Shown piece by piece: positions 1-7,814 of a DNA stretch of 37,087 bases (positions are counted from its first letter, which is position 1; every line of letters starts with the position of its first letter). The stretch spans positions 1 to 37,087 of the forward strand of contig NZ_AEJC01000632.1 in the NCBI RefSeq assembly GCF_000317595.1, given 5' to 3'. Below the pieces are notes generated by a model. That model saw only the letters and a list, made by a program, of their open reading frames with translations. It was not told the origin of the DNA and did no database searches. The translations under genes and the position numbers were made by a program. This DNA comes from Streptomyces ipomoeae 91-03 (GTDB taxonomy: Bacteria > Actinomycetota > Actinomycetes > Streptomycetales > Streptomycetaceae).

Positions 1-1688
1 GCCTCGCCCACCGAGTCCGTCCACGGCGCGAGCGGCGAACCCGAACCAGGCCGGTAGTCCTCCGCCTCCTGGCTCACACTCGCCAGCCACAGCGCCAGCA
101 CCCCGCCGGACAAGGCCTGCACGTACTCCACCAGGAACGTCGGCAGATCCTGTACTTCCACACTGCGCGCCGACCACACCTGCGCCCGTCCCCGCGCAGT
201 CGCCAAGCGACGTACGAACCACACCAGCACTTCACGGAAGATCACGTCGCCGACGAAGCGAATGCGGCTCGCCCGACGCCCGCCGGCCGCCTCGGCCGCG
301 TCCACGAGCGCGGCCACCAGGGCCCGTAACGACACGCGGTTGCGCCGACCCTTCACCACATCGGCGAGCGACTCCAACCCCGGTGTCACCCGAGACAGGG
401 CCATCACATCACCCGCCAACTGCCCTTGCAGCTGGCGGGTGAAGGTCGAGATCACCACCCGTCGACCAGGGTCGGCCGCCAACCAGTCCAGAGCCGCCGC
501 CAGCACGGCGAGACTCTTGCCCGTCCCCGTCGGGGCCTCACACAACCCGTCCCGCCCGGTGTCGACCTGTGCGCCGAGCCACCGTGCCATCTCCTGCTGC
601 GCCGGCCGCCACTCCACCTCCCTGCCCGCAGCGACGGCCACAGCGAGCCGGTGCGGGTCCACCCGACCGCCAGGACCCAGGAGTTGAGCCGGAAGCGTGA
701 GAGCGGCCAGGCCCGGACTCTCTCGGTCCGGCGCGCGGACCGGCTCGCCCCACTCGTGCAGTGCCTCCGCCAGCAACTCGGCGACGCTCTCGTCGTCCAC
801 GCCCCCGACCGGCTTCCGGTCCGTCAGCGACGCCACCAGCTCCCACGCGGCGGATCCCGTCCCGACGGACGCCACCAGCCGCCACCACGGTTCCGACCAG
901 CCGGCCACTTCCTCCACCGCCGCCCCCACGACCAGGGCGGTCACCCGGGCATCCACCAGGGCGTCATGCAGCCGCGCGGCCTGCGTCGGAACTCCCCCGG
1001 ACGCGGCCACATCAGCGAGCCGGTAGGAGTCCAGCCACGGCCACACCGCCTGTGCCAGGTACAATGCGTCGACCCGCAGCACACCGTCGACAGCGGGAAG
1101 CCCCGCCCGCGAGCACTCCTCGTCGAGCCAGCCGAAGTCGGCGGCCGTGCCGTTGTACGCCACCAGCGCGTCGGCGTCCCCGAGCCACTCCCGAAAGGCG
1201 CCCAACACCTCCTCGGCGGCCCGGACTTCCTCCCGATACCGGGCCAGGGCCTGATCGCCGCGGATCAGCCCCTCCCATTCCGGATCCGGCAGCTGCAGCC
1301 AGGCCTCGAACTCCGGCGCCTCGACCACCCATCCGGCATCGGCGGACAGCCGCACCGCGCCGAGCTGGTAGATCCGCCGTTCCCCACCGGCATGCTGGGC
1401 ACTGGGCCGGACCGCGGCCTCGACATGCAGCACCACCGCTCGTAAGGCGCCTGGTCTGCGCCGGTCGCCCTCTTCCGAGTCCGTGATGTCGGCCACCGCA
1501 CATGCCTCGACCACCCCGTCACTTGTTCTCACAAGCCCCAGGCTCTCGGCGTCGCGGACCAGTTGAGCCAGACGTCGGCGACTCACCCCGGGCCAGAACT
1601 CACGGGCAACGCGCAGCAGGGCGTCCGAGTCCATGGGACCTTGCTCTCTCAGCAGCTCGGCCAACCGGCGAATCAACGCGTCCGACAC
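1..1688 (-). CDS. DinG-type exonuclease/DNA helicase, C-terminus beyond window edge
   Basis: This frame stays open for 562 codons and runs off the left edge, so the helicase C-terminal half is missing here. Residues 1-50 look like a winged-helix segment. A DEDDh exonuclease-like domain follows: motif I is H88-V-E90, motif II is in LVAYNGTAADFGWL, and motif III is HDALVDA. A helicase domain then has Walker A EAPTGTGKS at 384-392 and a motif Ia-like VVISTFTRQLQGQL. The order exonuclease then XPD/DinG-like helicase is known from DinG proteins of Gram-positive bacteria. The GTG start at 1688 is chosen because AGGGGG lies 7 nt upstream. Oddity: the first catalytic Asp of the exonuclease is His, so nuclease activity is doubtful. 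The likely role is ATP-dependent unwinding of DNA or R-loops in repair, or possibly defence given the neighbours. Confidence 0.82.
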   Translation of the reverse strand, partial: MSDALIRRLAELLREQGPMDSDALLRVAREFWPGVSRRRLAQLVRDAESLGLVRTSDGVVEACAVADITDSEEGDRRRPGALRAVVLHVEAAVRPSAQHAGGERRIYQLGAVRLSADAGWVVEAPEFEAWLQLPDPEWEGLIRGDQALARYREEVRAAEEVLGAFREWLGDADALVAYNGTAADFGWLDEECSRAGLPAVDGVLRVDALYLAQAVWPWLDSYRLADVAASGGVPTQAARLHDALVDARVTALVVGAAVEEVAGWSEPWWRLVASVGTGSAAWELVASLTDRKPVGGVDDESVAELLAEALHEWGEPVRAPDRESPGLAALTLPAQLLGPGGRVDPHRLAVAVAAGREVEWRPAQQEMARWLGAQVDTGRDGLCEAPTGTGKSLAVLAAALDWLAADPGRRVVISTFTRQLQGQLAGDVMALSRVTPGLESLADVVKGRRNRVSLRALVAALVDAAEAAGGRRASRIRFVGDVIFREVLVWFVRRLATARGRAQVWSARSVEVQDLPTFLVEYVQALSGGVLALWLASVSQEAEDYRPGSGSPLAPWTDSVGE

Positions 1689-2092
1689 CCGGCGTCCCCC
1701 TAGCCTTGACCGAGAGTTAAGTCGATCACATTTATCCCGGGTCGACCAGCGATTCGCCCACCTTTCCCACTTGGTTCGGATGCGACCTATCCCAGATGCG
1801 GGGTGCGCTCAGCAGGCTCCTGGGCACCACCGTGAGGCCGTCGCCACGATGCACTTGGGGTGATCCACATCGCCGCGATCGCGACGAACCCGGATACCCA
1901 TCGGAAGACTCGCTGTTCCGTAAGCTGTCGCGGTGGAGACCAAGCAGGTACGTGCAGGCCGGGACACCATCCTCGGGTACGTGGAACGTGCCAGCCCGGT
2001 GAACATCCTTGCCGAGCTGATCTGGGGCGCCAACCTCAAAGACCGACAGCGACCTCAGGGCTTCCTGCCCCTCAGGAGCGGACAGGCCGTTC
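1689..2092. other. Intergenic stretch between helicase and zinc-ribbon gene
   Basis: No gene can be supported. A plus-strand GTG frame at 1933-2247 begins with a plausible protein-like stretch (VETKQVRAGRDTILGY and on to about codon 40). It then becomes Pro/Arg-rich and overlaps the end of the converging gene. It may be the N-terminal relic of a lost gene; I do not recognise it. The helicase promoter should lie just above 1688. Confidence 0.4.
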
Positions 2093-3067
2093 TCAGATCT
2101 CCTGGGGATCTTGCTGGTCGAGCGCAGCCAGCACGGGAGTCGGATCGTCGATTAGATCGAACAGGCCGCGGGTCCGTCGCGCCCAACGTCCTGGATCCTC
2201 TCCTTCCACGAACGCCGCGGCCGACGCGAACTGGTCCTGGAGGTTGACCGGCAGTCTGCCGGCCAGGGACGCACCGAGCTCTCGGCCCAGGACGGCTCGT
2301 GCCGAAGGCGGCCGCATGCGGCGGGCCGGCTTGCCGGTCGCCGGGACGGCGGTGCCGCTCACGTCCTCGAGAGCCGCAACGGCATCGCGCCCCCAGCCGC
2401 CATCCCAGGTGCCGGGGAGCGGAACCGCGATCCGCTGAACACTGGCGATCGCGTCCCTCCCGAGCGCGAGCGAGAGCCCTCCTGGATCCTCGTGGTAGTT
2501 CAGGTAGCGGACGACGTCGACGCCTGGCGGGCAGACCTCGTCGAGCAAGACGTCGCCGACGAAGTTGCCGGGGTTGACGAGCCACCCCTCCCGCACCACG
2601 ACGGATGACTTCAGACGGACCCGATACAGATAGAACTGGCTGCGCTGGTCGGCCTGGTCACGGATCCGACGCAGCATGTTGTGGACAGCGGCCTCGTACC
2701 CGCCGACCTGGAGGGCCTTCGCCCGCTGGTGCGCGACCCACGCGGAAACCCGCTGCTCTCCGCCCATCATCCTGCGGGTCTCGGGAGTCAAGACGGCTGC
2801 CGGGTCGAAGTCCCGCGTCGGCCAGTCCGCCTGCGTACTCGTGTGGTACCAGGAGAACTGCGCGACCCTATCATCGTCGAGTGCCGGGTCATCGGGGCCG
2901 ACCGTCACCCGAGGCGATTCCTCGTGCTCGCAGGTCATGCCGCAGCCGGGGCAGGTCTCCTCTGTCTGCTCCCACCGATCGATCCAGTCCAGATCGACGC
3001 GCCACCAATGATCGCAGCGCCCACAGAGCATCTGCCGCTCTCGCCAGAAGTCAATCCGCCGTTCCAC
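2093..3067 (-). CDS. Unrecognised zinc-ribbon protein, 324 aa
   Basis: The family is not recognised. With a GTG start at 3067 (GGAG 9 nt upstream) the protein begins with a treble-clef-like knuckle: C15-x2-C18, then C39-x2-C42 with C46 and H48 nearby. A central domain has FSWYHTST, an aromatic/His-rich stretch around AVHNMLRR, then FYLYRVRL, DVVRYLNYHEDPGG and LSLALGRDAIASV. The C-terminus is charged and ends near DQQDPQEI. The frame stays open to 3346, but that extension is Arg-rich and looks like non-coding frame, so the shorter start is preferred. It lies about 295 nt downstream of the CD-NTase gene on the same strand and could be co-transcribed with it. The Y-H-T-S / Y-x-x-R-V pattern faintly recalls ADP-ribosyltransferase-like folds, but this is not established. 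Confidence 0.6.
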   Translation of the reverse strand: MERRIDFWRERQMLCGRCDHWWRVDLDWIDRWEQTEETCPGCGMTCEHEESPRVTVGPDDPALDDDRVAQFSWYHTSTQADWPTRDFDPAAVLTPETRRMMGGEQRVSAWVAHQRAKALQVGGYEAAVHNMLRRIRDQADQRSQFYLYRVRLKSSVVVREGWLVNPGNFVGDVLLDEVCPPGVDVVRYLNYHEDPGGLSLALGRDAIASVQRIAVPLPGTWDGGWGRDAVAALEDVSGTAVPATGKPARRMRPPSARAVLGRELGASLAGRLPVNLQDQFASAAAFVEGEDPGRWARRTRGLFDLIDDPTPVLAALDQQDPQEI

Positions 3068-3362
3068 CGCACCATTCTCCGGAAGCCTCCGACGGAGAAC
3101 CAGCCTCCACCGAGGTCTCGAACCCGCCGGAACTCCGCTTCCGCGGTATCTGCTCCGCGGACCTGCTGGGATCCTTGGAACGCAGCTCAGAAGCGCGTCG
3201 GGCAGCGTACCGCTCCCGCGAAGGTCATCTCGGCGTTGCCCAGGGACTCGGACATAGCAGTGAGAGAACTGCTCATGCTTCAACCCTACGGGCGGATGCG
3301 TCTGATGCGACGAGACCCCGGCAGATTCGTCGGGGCCTCGTCGCACTCCGAGGATCGGTTCA
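3068..3362. other. Gap between CD-NTase and zinc-ribbon gene
   Basis: No supported gene. A minus-strand ORF of 29 codons (3187-3276, starting MSSSLTAMSES) has coding-like composition but no recognisable homology and no clear ribosome site. It could be the out-of-frame original N-terminus of the zinc-ribbon gene if a frameshift lies between them. Confidence 0.35.
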
Positions 3363-4682
3363 CTACAAGATGTTCACCGACTTGACGCTCGTGTTGCCGA
3401 TCGGCACGTCGATCCGGTCCCGAGCGACGACGACCCCGTCCTTGACGACGTAGCACTCGACGACGTGCTCGCCCTTGAAGTCCGAGTGCTCGATGCGGAC
3501 TCCCCGCTTGCTCGAGTCGACGATCTGGCCGCGGATCTCGTCCCGCCGCTCGGCTTCCGGACCACGATTGAGCACCTTCCACTTCAGCGTGTAGGGCTCC
3601 CCGACCGAGCAGCTGGTGACCACGAACCTCAAGCTCTTGTCGGCCTTGAGCAGGATCCCGCCGCGACGCATCGCGCGGAGCCAGGCCGGACGCCACCCGG
3701 CCTGCGTGACCTCGCAGTCGATGGACACGCTCTCGGACACGTCGACCGGGAACTCGTCCTCGATGAACTCCTCGGTGTCCCTGAACGACCGGGACGACTC
3801 GCTCGCGCTCTTGGCAAGCGGCACCGACGTGCCGAAGACCTCGCGCCACTTCTTGTTGGCGGATGCCTTGCCTTCGTCCGCGATCGCCTCGAGGCATCGG
3901 TTGTACGCCTTCTTCGCCTTCGGCTGGAACTGCGCCTTGACGTGGACCCGCTGCCGGCTTCCCAGCGCCAGGTAGTGCTCCTGCTCTGGCTGATCTTTAA
4001 GGAACTCGAAGAAGTCGCGGGCCATAAGGTCGAACGAGCCTGTGCCCGCTGCGTCGTAGTCGTCAGTCTGGTCGAAGAAGTTGTAGACGAGGGTGTCGAT
4101 GAGCAGGCCGCCCATGTTTACGCCGTTCGCGTTCTTCCATGCCCGTGCCATCCGGGCGAGGTGGCGCATGTTCGTCGAGGTGCGGTCGTTGCACTCCTTG
4201 GTCGCGGCGATCTCCTCGCGCGGCTTGGTGACCTTCCAGCCCTCAGCCTTCGTGTCCGGGTAGTCGAAGCTGCCGTCAGCGTTCTCGAATGCCGGCTGGA
4301 CCTCGAACTTGAAGGCGTTGGACGTAAACCGCACTCGGACGACGCACTGGTCGACGCGGATCTCCGTGTTCTTGTACCGCGCCTTGAGGTCGTCGCGGAC
4401 CTTCTCGAGAATCCTCCGCGGGCCGGTGTCCCCCTCGTAGCTCGACCGGATCCCAGGCGGGAGGATGAAGATCATGTCGAGGTCGGACACTCCCTTGATC
4501 GCGGTGTGCCGGCCGAACGATCCGACCATCAGCTTGTAGTCGGTGCAGCCGTCCTTGTCGCGGAAGTCCTTGTTGAGCGCCTTCGTGATCTCGTCCCGCC
4601 GCGAGGCGACCGTCGTGGCCGTCTCCCCGACCTTCAGGTTCTGGAGCAGCGTTTCGAAGATCTCTGAGGTCTTCATCGTCAT
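3363..4682 (-). CDS. CBASS nucleotidyltransferase (CD-NTase) with AGS-C sensor domain
   Basis: This 439-aa protein is a cGAS/DncV-like nucleotidyltransferase (SMODS family), predicted to make a cyclic oligonucleotide second messenger on phage infection. The polymerase-beta-fold signature is G54-S-F-G-R-H-T followed by D68-L-D70. The third acidic residue is probably E127 in FEVQPAF. A helical domain occupies roughly 150-300. The last 130 residues match the AGS-C sensor type: beta-rich, with LKWKVLNRG, then HVVECYVV and VVARDRIDVPI near the end. The ATG at 4682 overlaps the stop of the SLATT gene by 4 nt, so the two are translationally coupled. The product would act on the SLATT membrane effector. 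No Cap2/Cap3 or HORMA/TRIP13 genes are visible, which fits a minimal type I layout. Confidence 0.85.
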   Translation of the reverse strand: MTMKTSEIFETLLQNLKVGETATTVASRRDEITKALNKDFRDKDGCTDYKLMVGSFGRHTAIKGVSDLDMIFILPPGIRSSYEGDTGPRRILEKVRDDLKARYKNTEIRVDQCVVRVRFTSNAFKFEVQPAFENADGSFDYPDTKAEGWKVTKPREEIAATKECNDRTSTNMRHLARMARAWKNANGVNMGGLLIDTLVYNFFDQTDDYDAAGTGSFDLMARDFFEFLKDQPEQEHYLALGSRQRVHVKAQFQPKAKKAYNRCLEAIADEGKASANKKWREVFGTSVPLAKSASESSRSFRDTEEFIEDEFPVDVSESVSIDCEVTQAGWRPAWLRAMRRGGILLKADKSLRFVVTSCSVGEPYTLKWKVLNRGPEAERRDEIRGQIVDSSKRGVRIEHSDFKGEHVVECYVVKDGVVVARDRIDVPIGNTSVKSVNIL

Positions 4683-5275
4683 GCCTCGCCTTCGCCGAGC
4701 CGGAGCGCCTCCGGGAGGAAGAGGTCGATCTCGCGCGAGGTGAACGTCATCTCCTCGTTGTTCTGCAGCCCGCCCTGGGCGCGCGCGAACGCCCTGCTGC
4801 TCGTCCTGGGCGCGTCGGCGTACGCGTCGCGCGCGGCCTGCTGCAGCTCGTCCCGCCGCTCACGGCCCTCCGCGGCGGAGACGGTGCCGGACATCAGGTC
4901 TGCGATGAGGGAGATATAGGACTCCCAGACGTCCCACAGCCGAGAGGCGATGCCGCGGTGGGCCTCGGACTCCTCCTCGAACTTGAAGGTCTTCGCCCCA
5001 AGGCTCATCCAGCTGACCAGGAGCGCGATAGAAGAGGTCGCGAGGCTCGTCAGCACTGCGTTGCCGAGCAGGCCGACCACCGCGGCAAGGAAGGTGCCCG
5101 AGCTGATCGCGGTGAGAGCAATGAGGACGCCCTGCTGCCACCGGTGCTTGGTGAAGCAGATGTCCGCCTGCTTCTCATGTGTCTTGTGACTGTAGACCAC
5201 GCGCCCGAAGGCCTCTCGCATCTGCGCCAGAAGGTACGGGTCGCGGTCAGGCACCGCGTCGCTCTCGGGTGTCAA
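4679..5275 (-). CDS. SLATT-domain two-TM effector of CBASS
   Basis: This 198-aa protein has a short polar N-terminus with an amphipathic segment (HKTHEKQADICF), two adjacent hydrophobic helices at about 50-70 and 74-92, and a long charged, helical C-terminal tail. That is the plan of SLATT (SMODS- and SLOG-associated two-TM effector) proteins, thought to form a membrane pore on sensing a nucleotide signal. The frame is open further upstream, but I choose the TTG at 5275. It has AGGA 5 nt upstream and its TTGA overlaps the stop of the preceding gene. The gene end overlaps the CD-NTase ATG. It is the likely membrane-damaging arm of the defence pair. Confidence 0.8.
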   Translation of the reverse strand: MTPESDAVPDRDPYLLAQMREAFGRVVYSHKTHEKQADICFTKHRWQQGVLIALTAISSGTFLAAVVGLLGNAVLTSLATSSIALLVSWMSLGAKTFKFEEESEAHRGIASRLWDVWESYISLIADLMSGTVSAAEGRERRDELQQAARDAYADAPRTSSRAFARAQGGLQNNEEMTFTSREIDLFLPEALRLGEGEA

Positions 5276-5835
5276 TTCGTTCCTACTCGGTCGAGGACTC
5301 CTGGACATCCGTCTGGAAGTCGGTTGCACATCTTCTGAGTATGACGGCGACCACTGACACTCCGACCGACTTGAGATACCTCCCGTTCAGGCCGCGCTCG
5401 AACCGGCCCGACCTGCCGCCCTCTCCTGCTTTCGCGCAGGTAGCGGAGAGCGATGGACACGAGGTCGGCTTGATCCAGCGCCTGTGCCACGGCCAGCCAG
5501 GAGCCGACATCCGGGCAATAGCCGGTCGACTGGTTACTGACCTCGTTCACCGCCCAGCGTCCAGCCTCGGTGGAGAAGCTGATTTCGCCGACTCTCAGCA
5601 CCCGCCCGCCGCTAGCGCAGGCGACGTGTTCGCTGCGGCGTGGGGCCAGCCGCAGGACACCGTCCGCCCCGATGACGAAGGTGAAGGGCTCGTCCAGTTC
5701 CTCGCTGGTCCGGGTCGTTGCCCAGTCCGCGAAGTCGGCAGCAGTGCGGATCGCGGCACCGCTGTCCGCCGACTGGACGGCGGCGATCACGTGGTGAGGC
5801 CCGACATAGTGGTAGGCCCGTCTGGACGTGCTCAT
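5272..5835 (-). CDS. Unknown protein, first gene of the coupled CBASS set, 187 aa
   Basis: No function recognised. The first 125 residues look like a compact conserved domain: AYHYVGPHHV, then EPFTFVIGADG, RLAPRRSEHVAC, GRWAVNEVSNQSTGYCPD and a C-terminal SWLAVAQALDQADL. The last 50 residues are Arg/Val-rich and of low character, so this tail may be eroded or out of frame. The stop shares a TTGA overlap with the SLATT start, which supports the reading frame and coupling. The ATG at 5835 has no clear ribosome site. The open frame directly above (from the GTG at 6028) could be its original N-terminal part, separated by a frameshift. It could be an accessory component of the CBASS operon or an unrelated upstream gene. 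Confidence 0.6.
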   Translation of the reverse strand: MSTSRRAYHYVGPHHVIAAVQSADSGAAIRTAADFADWATTRTSEELDEPFTFVIGADGVLRLAPRRSEHVACASGGRVLRVGEISFSTEAGRWAVNEVSNQSTGYCPDVGSWLAVAQALDQADLVSIALRYLRESRRGRQVGPVRARPEREVSQVGRSVSGRRHTQKMCNRLPDGCPGVLDRVGTN

Positions 5836-6028
5836 GCCGATCAACGTGGATAAGTCGCCGTGGTGTGCTCAGAGTTTCGGCGCGTGGATCTTGGTCTTCC
5901 AGCGGGTCGCCGGGGGCTGGTTCGTGAAGCTCGGCCGGGACTCCGTGGATCCGCATCGCTCGTACGAACGCGTCGGCCACCGCCCTCCACTTGGGAACCG
6001 GCGCATTCGAGCGGTCCTTCTGGATCAC
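5612..6028 (-). CDS. Possible gene or gene fragment upstream of the CBASS set
   Basis: A GTG at 6028 overlaps the stop of the ORF above it (GTGA at 6028-6025). The first 60 or so codons read like real protein (PKWRAVADAFVRAMRIHGVP, then ELHEPAPGDP). Beyond about 5835 the frame overlaps the better-supported unknown gene in another frame and turns Arg/Cys-rich. The likeliest reading is that only 5836-6028 is, or was, coding and that it was once continuous with the next gene. The family is not recognised. Confidence 0.3.
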   Translation of the reverse strand: MIQKDRSNAPVPKWRAVADAFVRAMRIHGVPAELHEPAPGDPLEDQDPRAETLSTPRRLIHVDRHEHVQTGLPLCRASPRDRRRPVGGQRCRDPHCCRLRGLGNDPDQRGTGRALHLRHRGGRCPAAGPTPQRTRRLR

Positions 6029-6144
6029 CTCTTGGAGGGCTTCATTTGCTCAGGTGACGCCACGCTGCGGAACCCTGTGTCGTCGTCGTGCATCGTGTAG
6101 GGGAGGTTCAAGCGGATCGAGCGCGAGGAGTCGCACCGGATCAT
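6025..6144 (-). pseudogene. Short fragment resembling the C-terminus of a SUMF1/FGE-like protein
   Basis: This is a 39-codon open frame. The stretch RCDSSRSIRLNLPY followed by HDDDTGFR resembles the C-terminal end of SUMF1/formylglycine-generating-enzyme-fold proteins, which typically finish with a GFR motif. Nothing of the rest of such a protein is seen upstream, so it would be a relic. The assignment rests on a very short stretch. Confidence 0.3.
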
Positions 6145-6357
6145 GCGTCGTCCGGAGGAGCGTTAAATGCCCACGGTCCGTCCGATGGCGACGCTGCGGC
6201 AGAAATAGCTCTCACTTCCCGCCGCAGCGTCGACGCTGTCGCTCCAACTCGGTTGCGGGCCTGAGCCGCCTCCCCCCAGGGCCCGCAGAGACGACTCGCC
6301 CTCACAGACGACGCTGGCTTCATCGGTACGATCCTCGGGATCGACACTGCGGCGGGG

Positions 6358-6680
6358 GCCTCATTGGCGTTCGCGAGGCAGAAGACCGCCGAGATCGTCA
6401 CCCGCCAACCAAGCCGTCCTTGGCCTCCCGCGCTGGTTCCCCGATCACTCATGACCCGGCCGTGCGCTCACGTGCGGCGGCCGTCACGGGTACGGACGCC
6501 CGCCGTTCACCGTCGTACACCGAACGGGCCGCCGCCCAACGCACCCACCTCAGCCTGCCCCTGCTGCCAACCACCACGATCGGCTCCTTCCCACAGACCG
6601 GCGAACCGCGCACCGCACGCGCCAACTTGCGGGCCAGCCAGATCAACACGGCCGGATACGAGGAGCTCATCAAGGCCTCG
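6358..6680 (+). pseudogene. metE: metE fragment (cobalamin-independent methionine synthase), frameshifted
   Basis: Two plus-strand frames together carry an internal piece of MetE. SLAFARQKTAEIV lies near 6358-6396 in one frame. HDPAVRSRAAAVTG, then LPTTTIGSFPQT and YEELIKAS, lie in another frame up to 6680. LPTTTIGSFPQT is the hallmark start of the MetE C-terminal catalytic domain. The remaining 600 or more residues, including the zinc site, are absent, and a frameshift separates the two parts. It is a non-functional relic, and the only plus-strand coding relic between 2 and 19 kb. Confidence 0.75.
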
Positions 6681-6912
6681 CGTGCACCAAGCAGGTCCCA
6701 GCCGGCGTAGAACACGGACGCAGCCACCACAGCGGATAGCACGCGCCAACGCGTCCCGGGCCAGAGTGCCGTTCGTGACGATCTGCCGTGGATATCTGGG
6801 GGTCGAAAGGGTTCTGCGCAACTCAAGGCATGATCGACGGTGCAGGCAAGTAGGGCACGTGAACGGTTCGACCGAACCGTTCACAGTGCTCCGCCGGACC
6901 GGAGCCGGGCAG

Positions 6913-7249
6913 TCAGCGTTTGCCGCGGTTGCGGACGGCGAGGACGGCCAAGCCCAGCAGGACGGGTTCGGTGAAGCGGGAGGTCATCTCGATGTAGGTG
7001 CCGGCGGTGGTCAGGTCCTGGCCGGAGGAGCGGAACACCACCGAGTTCAGCGTGACGTTCAGGGCCTTCTCGAAGCGCTCGCCGGTGGGGTTCCGGGGAT
7101 CGTCTTTGTCGATCTCGAAGGTGACCCTGCCGCCGCCGGCCGGGACGGTGCCGGTCGCGGTCTGCTTTGGGGGTGTCCTGGGCGAGGCCGAAGGCCATCA
7201 GCAGGACGATGGTGAGGAGCATGGCGGCGCCGAGCCGGCGTGGCGCCAT
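6913..7249 (-). pseudogene. Frameshifted small membrane-protein gene
   Basis: The ATG at 7249 (GGAAGG just upstream) starts an N-terminal hydrophobic helix (AAMLLTIVLLMAFGLAQ). After PK the frame must shift by one base to continue sensibly: QTATGTVPAGGG, then VTFEIDKDDPRNP, ALNVTLNSVVFRSSGQDL and RFTEPVLLGLAVLAVRNR, ending at the TGA at 6913. The second part contains a predicted C-terminal membrane helix. The frameshift lies near 7171-7185 in a run of C and A. The original product would be a protein of about 110 aa with a TM segment at each end; function unknown. Confidence 0.6.
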
Positions 7250-7500
7250 CTGCCTTCCGACCACCTCCCGATGTGGGGCTCCCGCACCTGCTGGGATAGC
7301 TCACGCACCCATGTAGTCCCTCGCTACCGACGGCGATCAGACCAAGATCCGGACCATCCCCGGGCCAGCAAATCGCCTGACGGCCCGCAGAGCACAGTTT
7401 CTGCTGGTCAACAGCACACAAATCCTGTACCACCAGCAGACCAAGAACCTTCTGGTGTCGTATTCGCCGAAGAAGCTTGGCTTCTTCTAGACGCAGAAAA
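7250..7500. other. Intergenic stretch
   Basis: No gene seen. It contains an imperfect hairpin at 7469-7487 (GAAGAAG and CTTCTTC arms) beside the stronger terminator-like hairpin downstream. Confidence 0.4.
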
Positions 7501-7538
7501 TGGGCGCCTGACCAGGGCAAATGCCCGTCAGGCGCCCA
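7501..7538 (-). terminator. Strong hairpin at the end of the integrase fragment
   Basis: Perfect 12-bp arms (7501-7512 and 7527-7538) enclose a second small stem GGGC-AAAT-GCCC. Read on the minus strand the hairpin is followed by TTTTC. The stop codon of the integrase fragment (7528-7530) lies inside the first arm. It probably acts as the terminator for minus-strand transcripts of this area. Confidence 0.65.
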
Positions 7539-7812
7539 TCTCCGGGTGCATCTGGACCACGAGCCGAAATTCGGCCTTACTCCCCGTTCCTCCCACCGGT
7601 ATCCCACCTCTGACCAGCTGTTCCGGGGCATTTCCGGGCCGAGCCCGGGCTAAGGCACCCGTTGCCGCATCATCGTGCTCGTCCCACCACCGCATGGAAT
7701 CCTCGATGAGACGATTCGCGTGGTGACGTGCTTCGGCGAGGAACTTGGCGTAGTAGCGGAAGAGAACCTGGATGCTCTGCCCTGCTCTTCGCGCGCACTC
7801 GGCCGGGTGGTG
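7528..7812 (-). pseudogene. C-terminal fragment of a tyrosine recombinase (integrase)
   Basis: The frame reads HHPAECARRAGQSIQVLF, then RYYAKFLAEARHHANRLIED, then about 50 residues to a TGA at 7528. The pattern ECARRAGxS-x-VLxRxYAKxL is typical of the C-terminus of actinomycete phage/ICE-type integrases. It contains the catalytic Tyr (one of the two Tyr codons at 7750-7755). The N-terminal and core domains with the R-H-R residues are missing. Just above about 7815 the sequence turns into the SfnB-like pseudogene in other frames, so a recombination junction lies there. Confidence 0.7.
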
Positions 7813-7814
7813 AT

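Noticed and set aside
1933..2247. Plus-strand frame beginning VETKQVRAGRD, considered as a DndB- or DGQHR-like gene start
   Set aside because: No diagnostic motif, loses protein-like character after about 40 codons and collides with the zinc-ribbon gene.
3465..4667. 400-codon plus-strand frame opposite the CD-NTase
   Set aside because: Composition is that of a mirror frame; the minus-strand protein has clear nucleotidyltransferase motifs.
6449..6826. Minus-strand 125-codon frame with a hydrophobic segment opposite the metE relic
   Set aside because: It is the antisense of the recognisable metE sequence and has no independent support.
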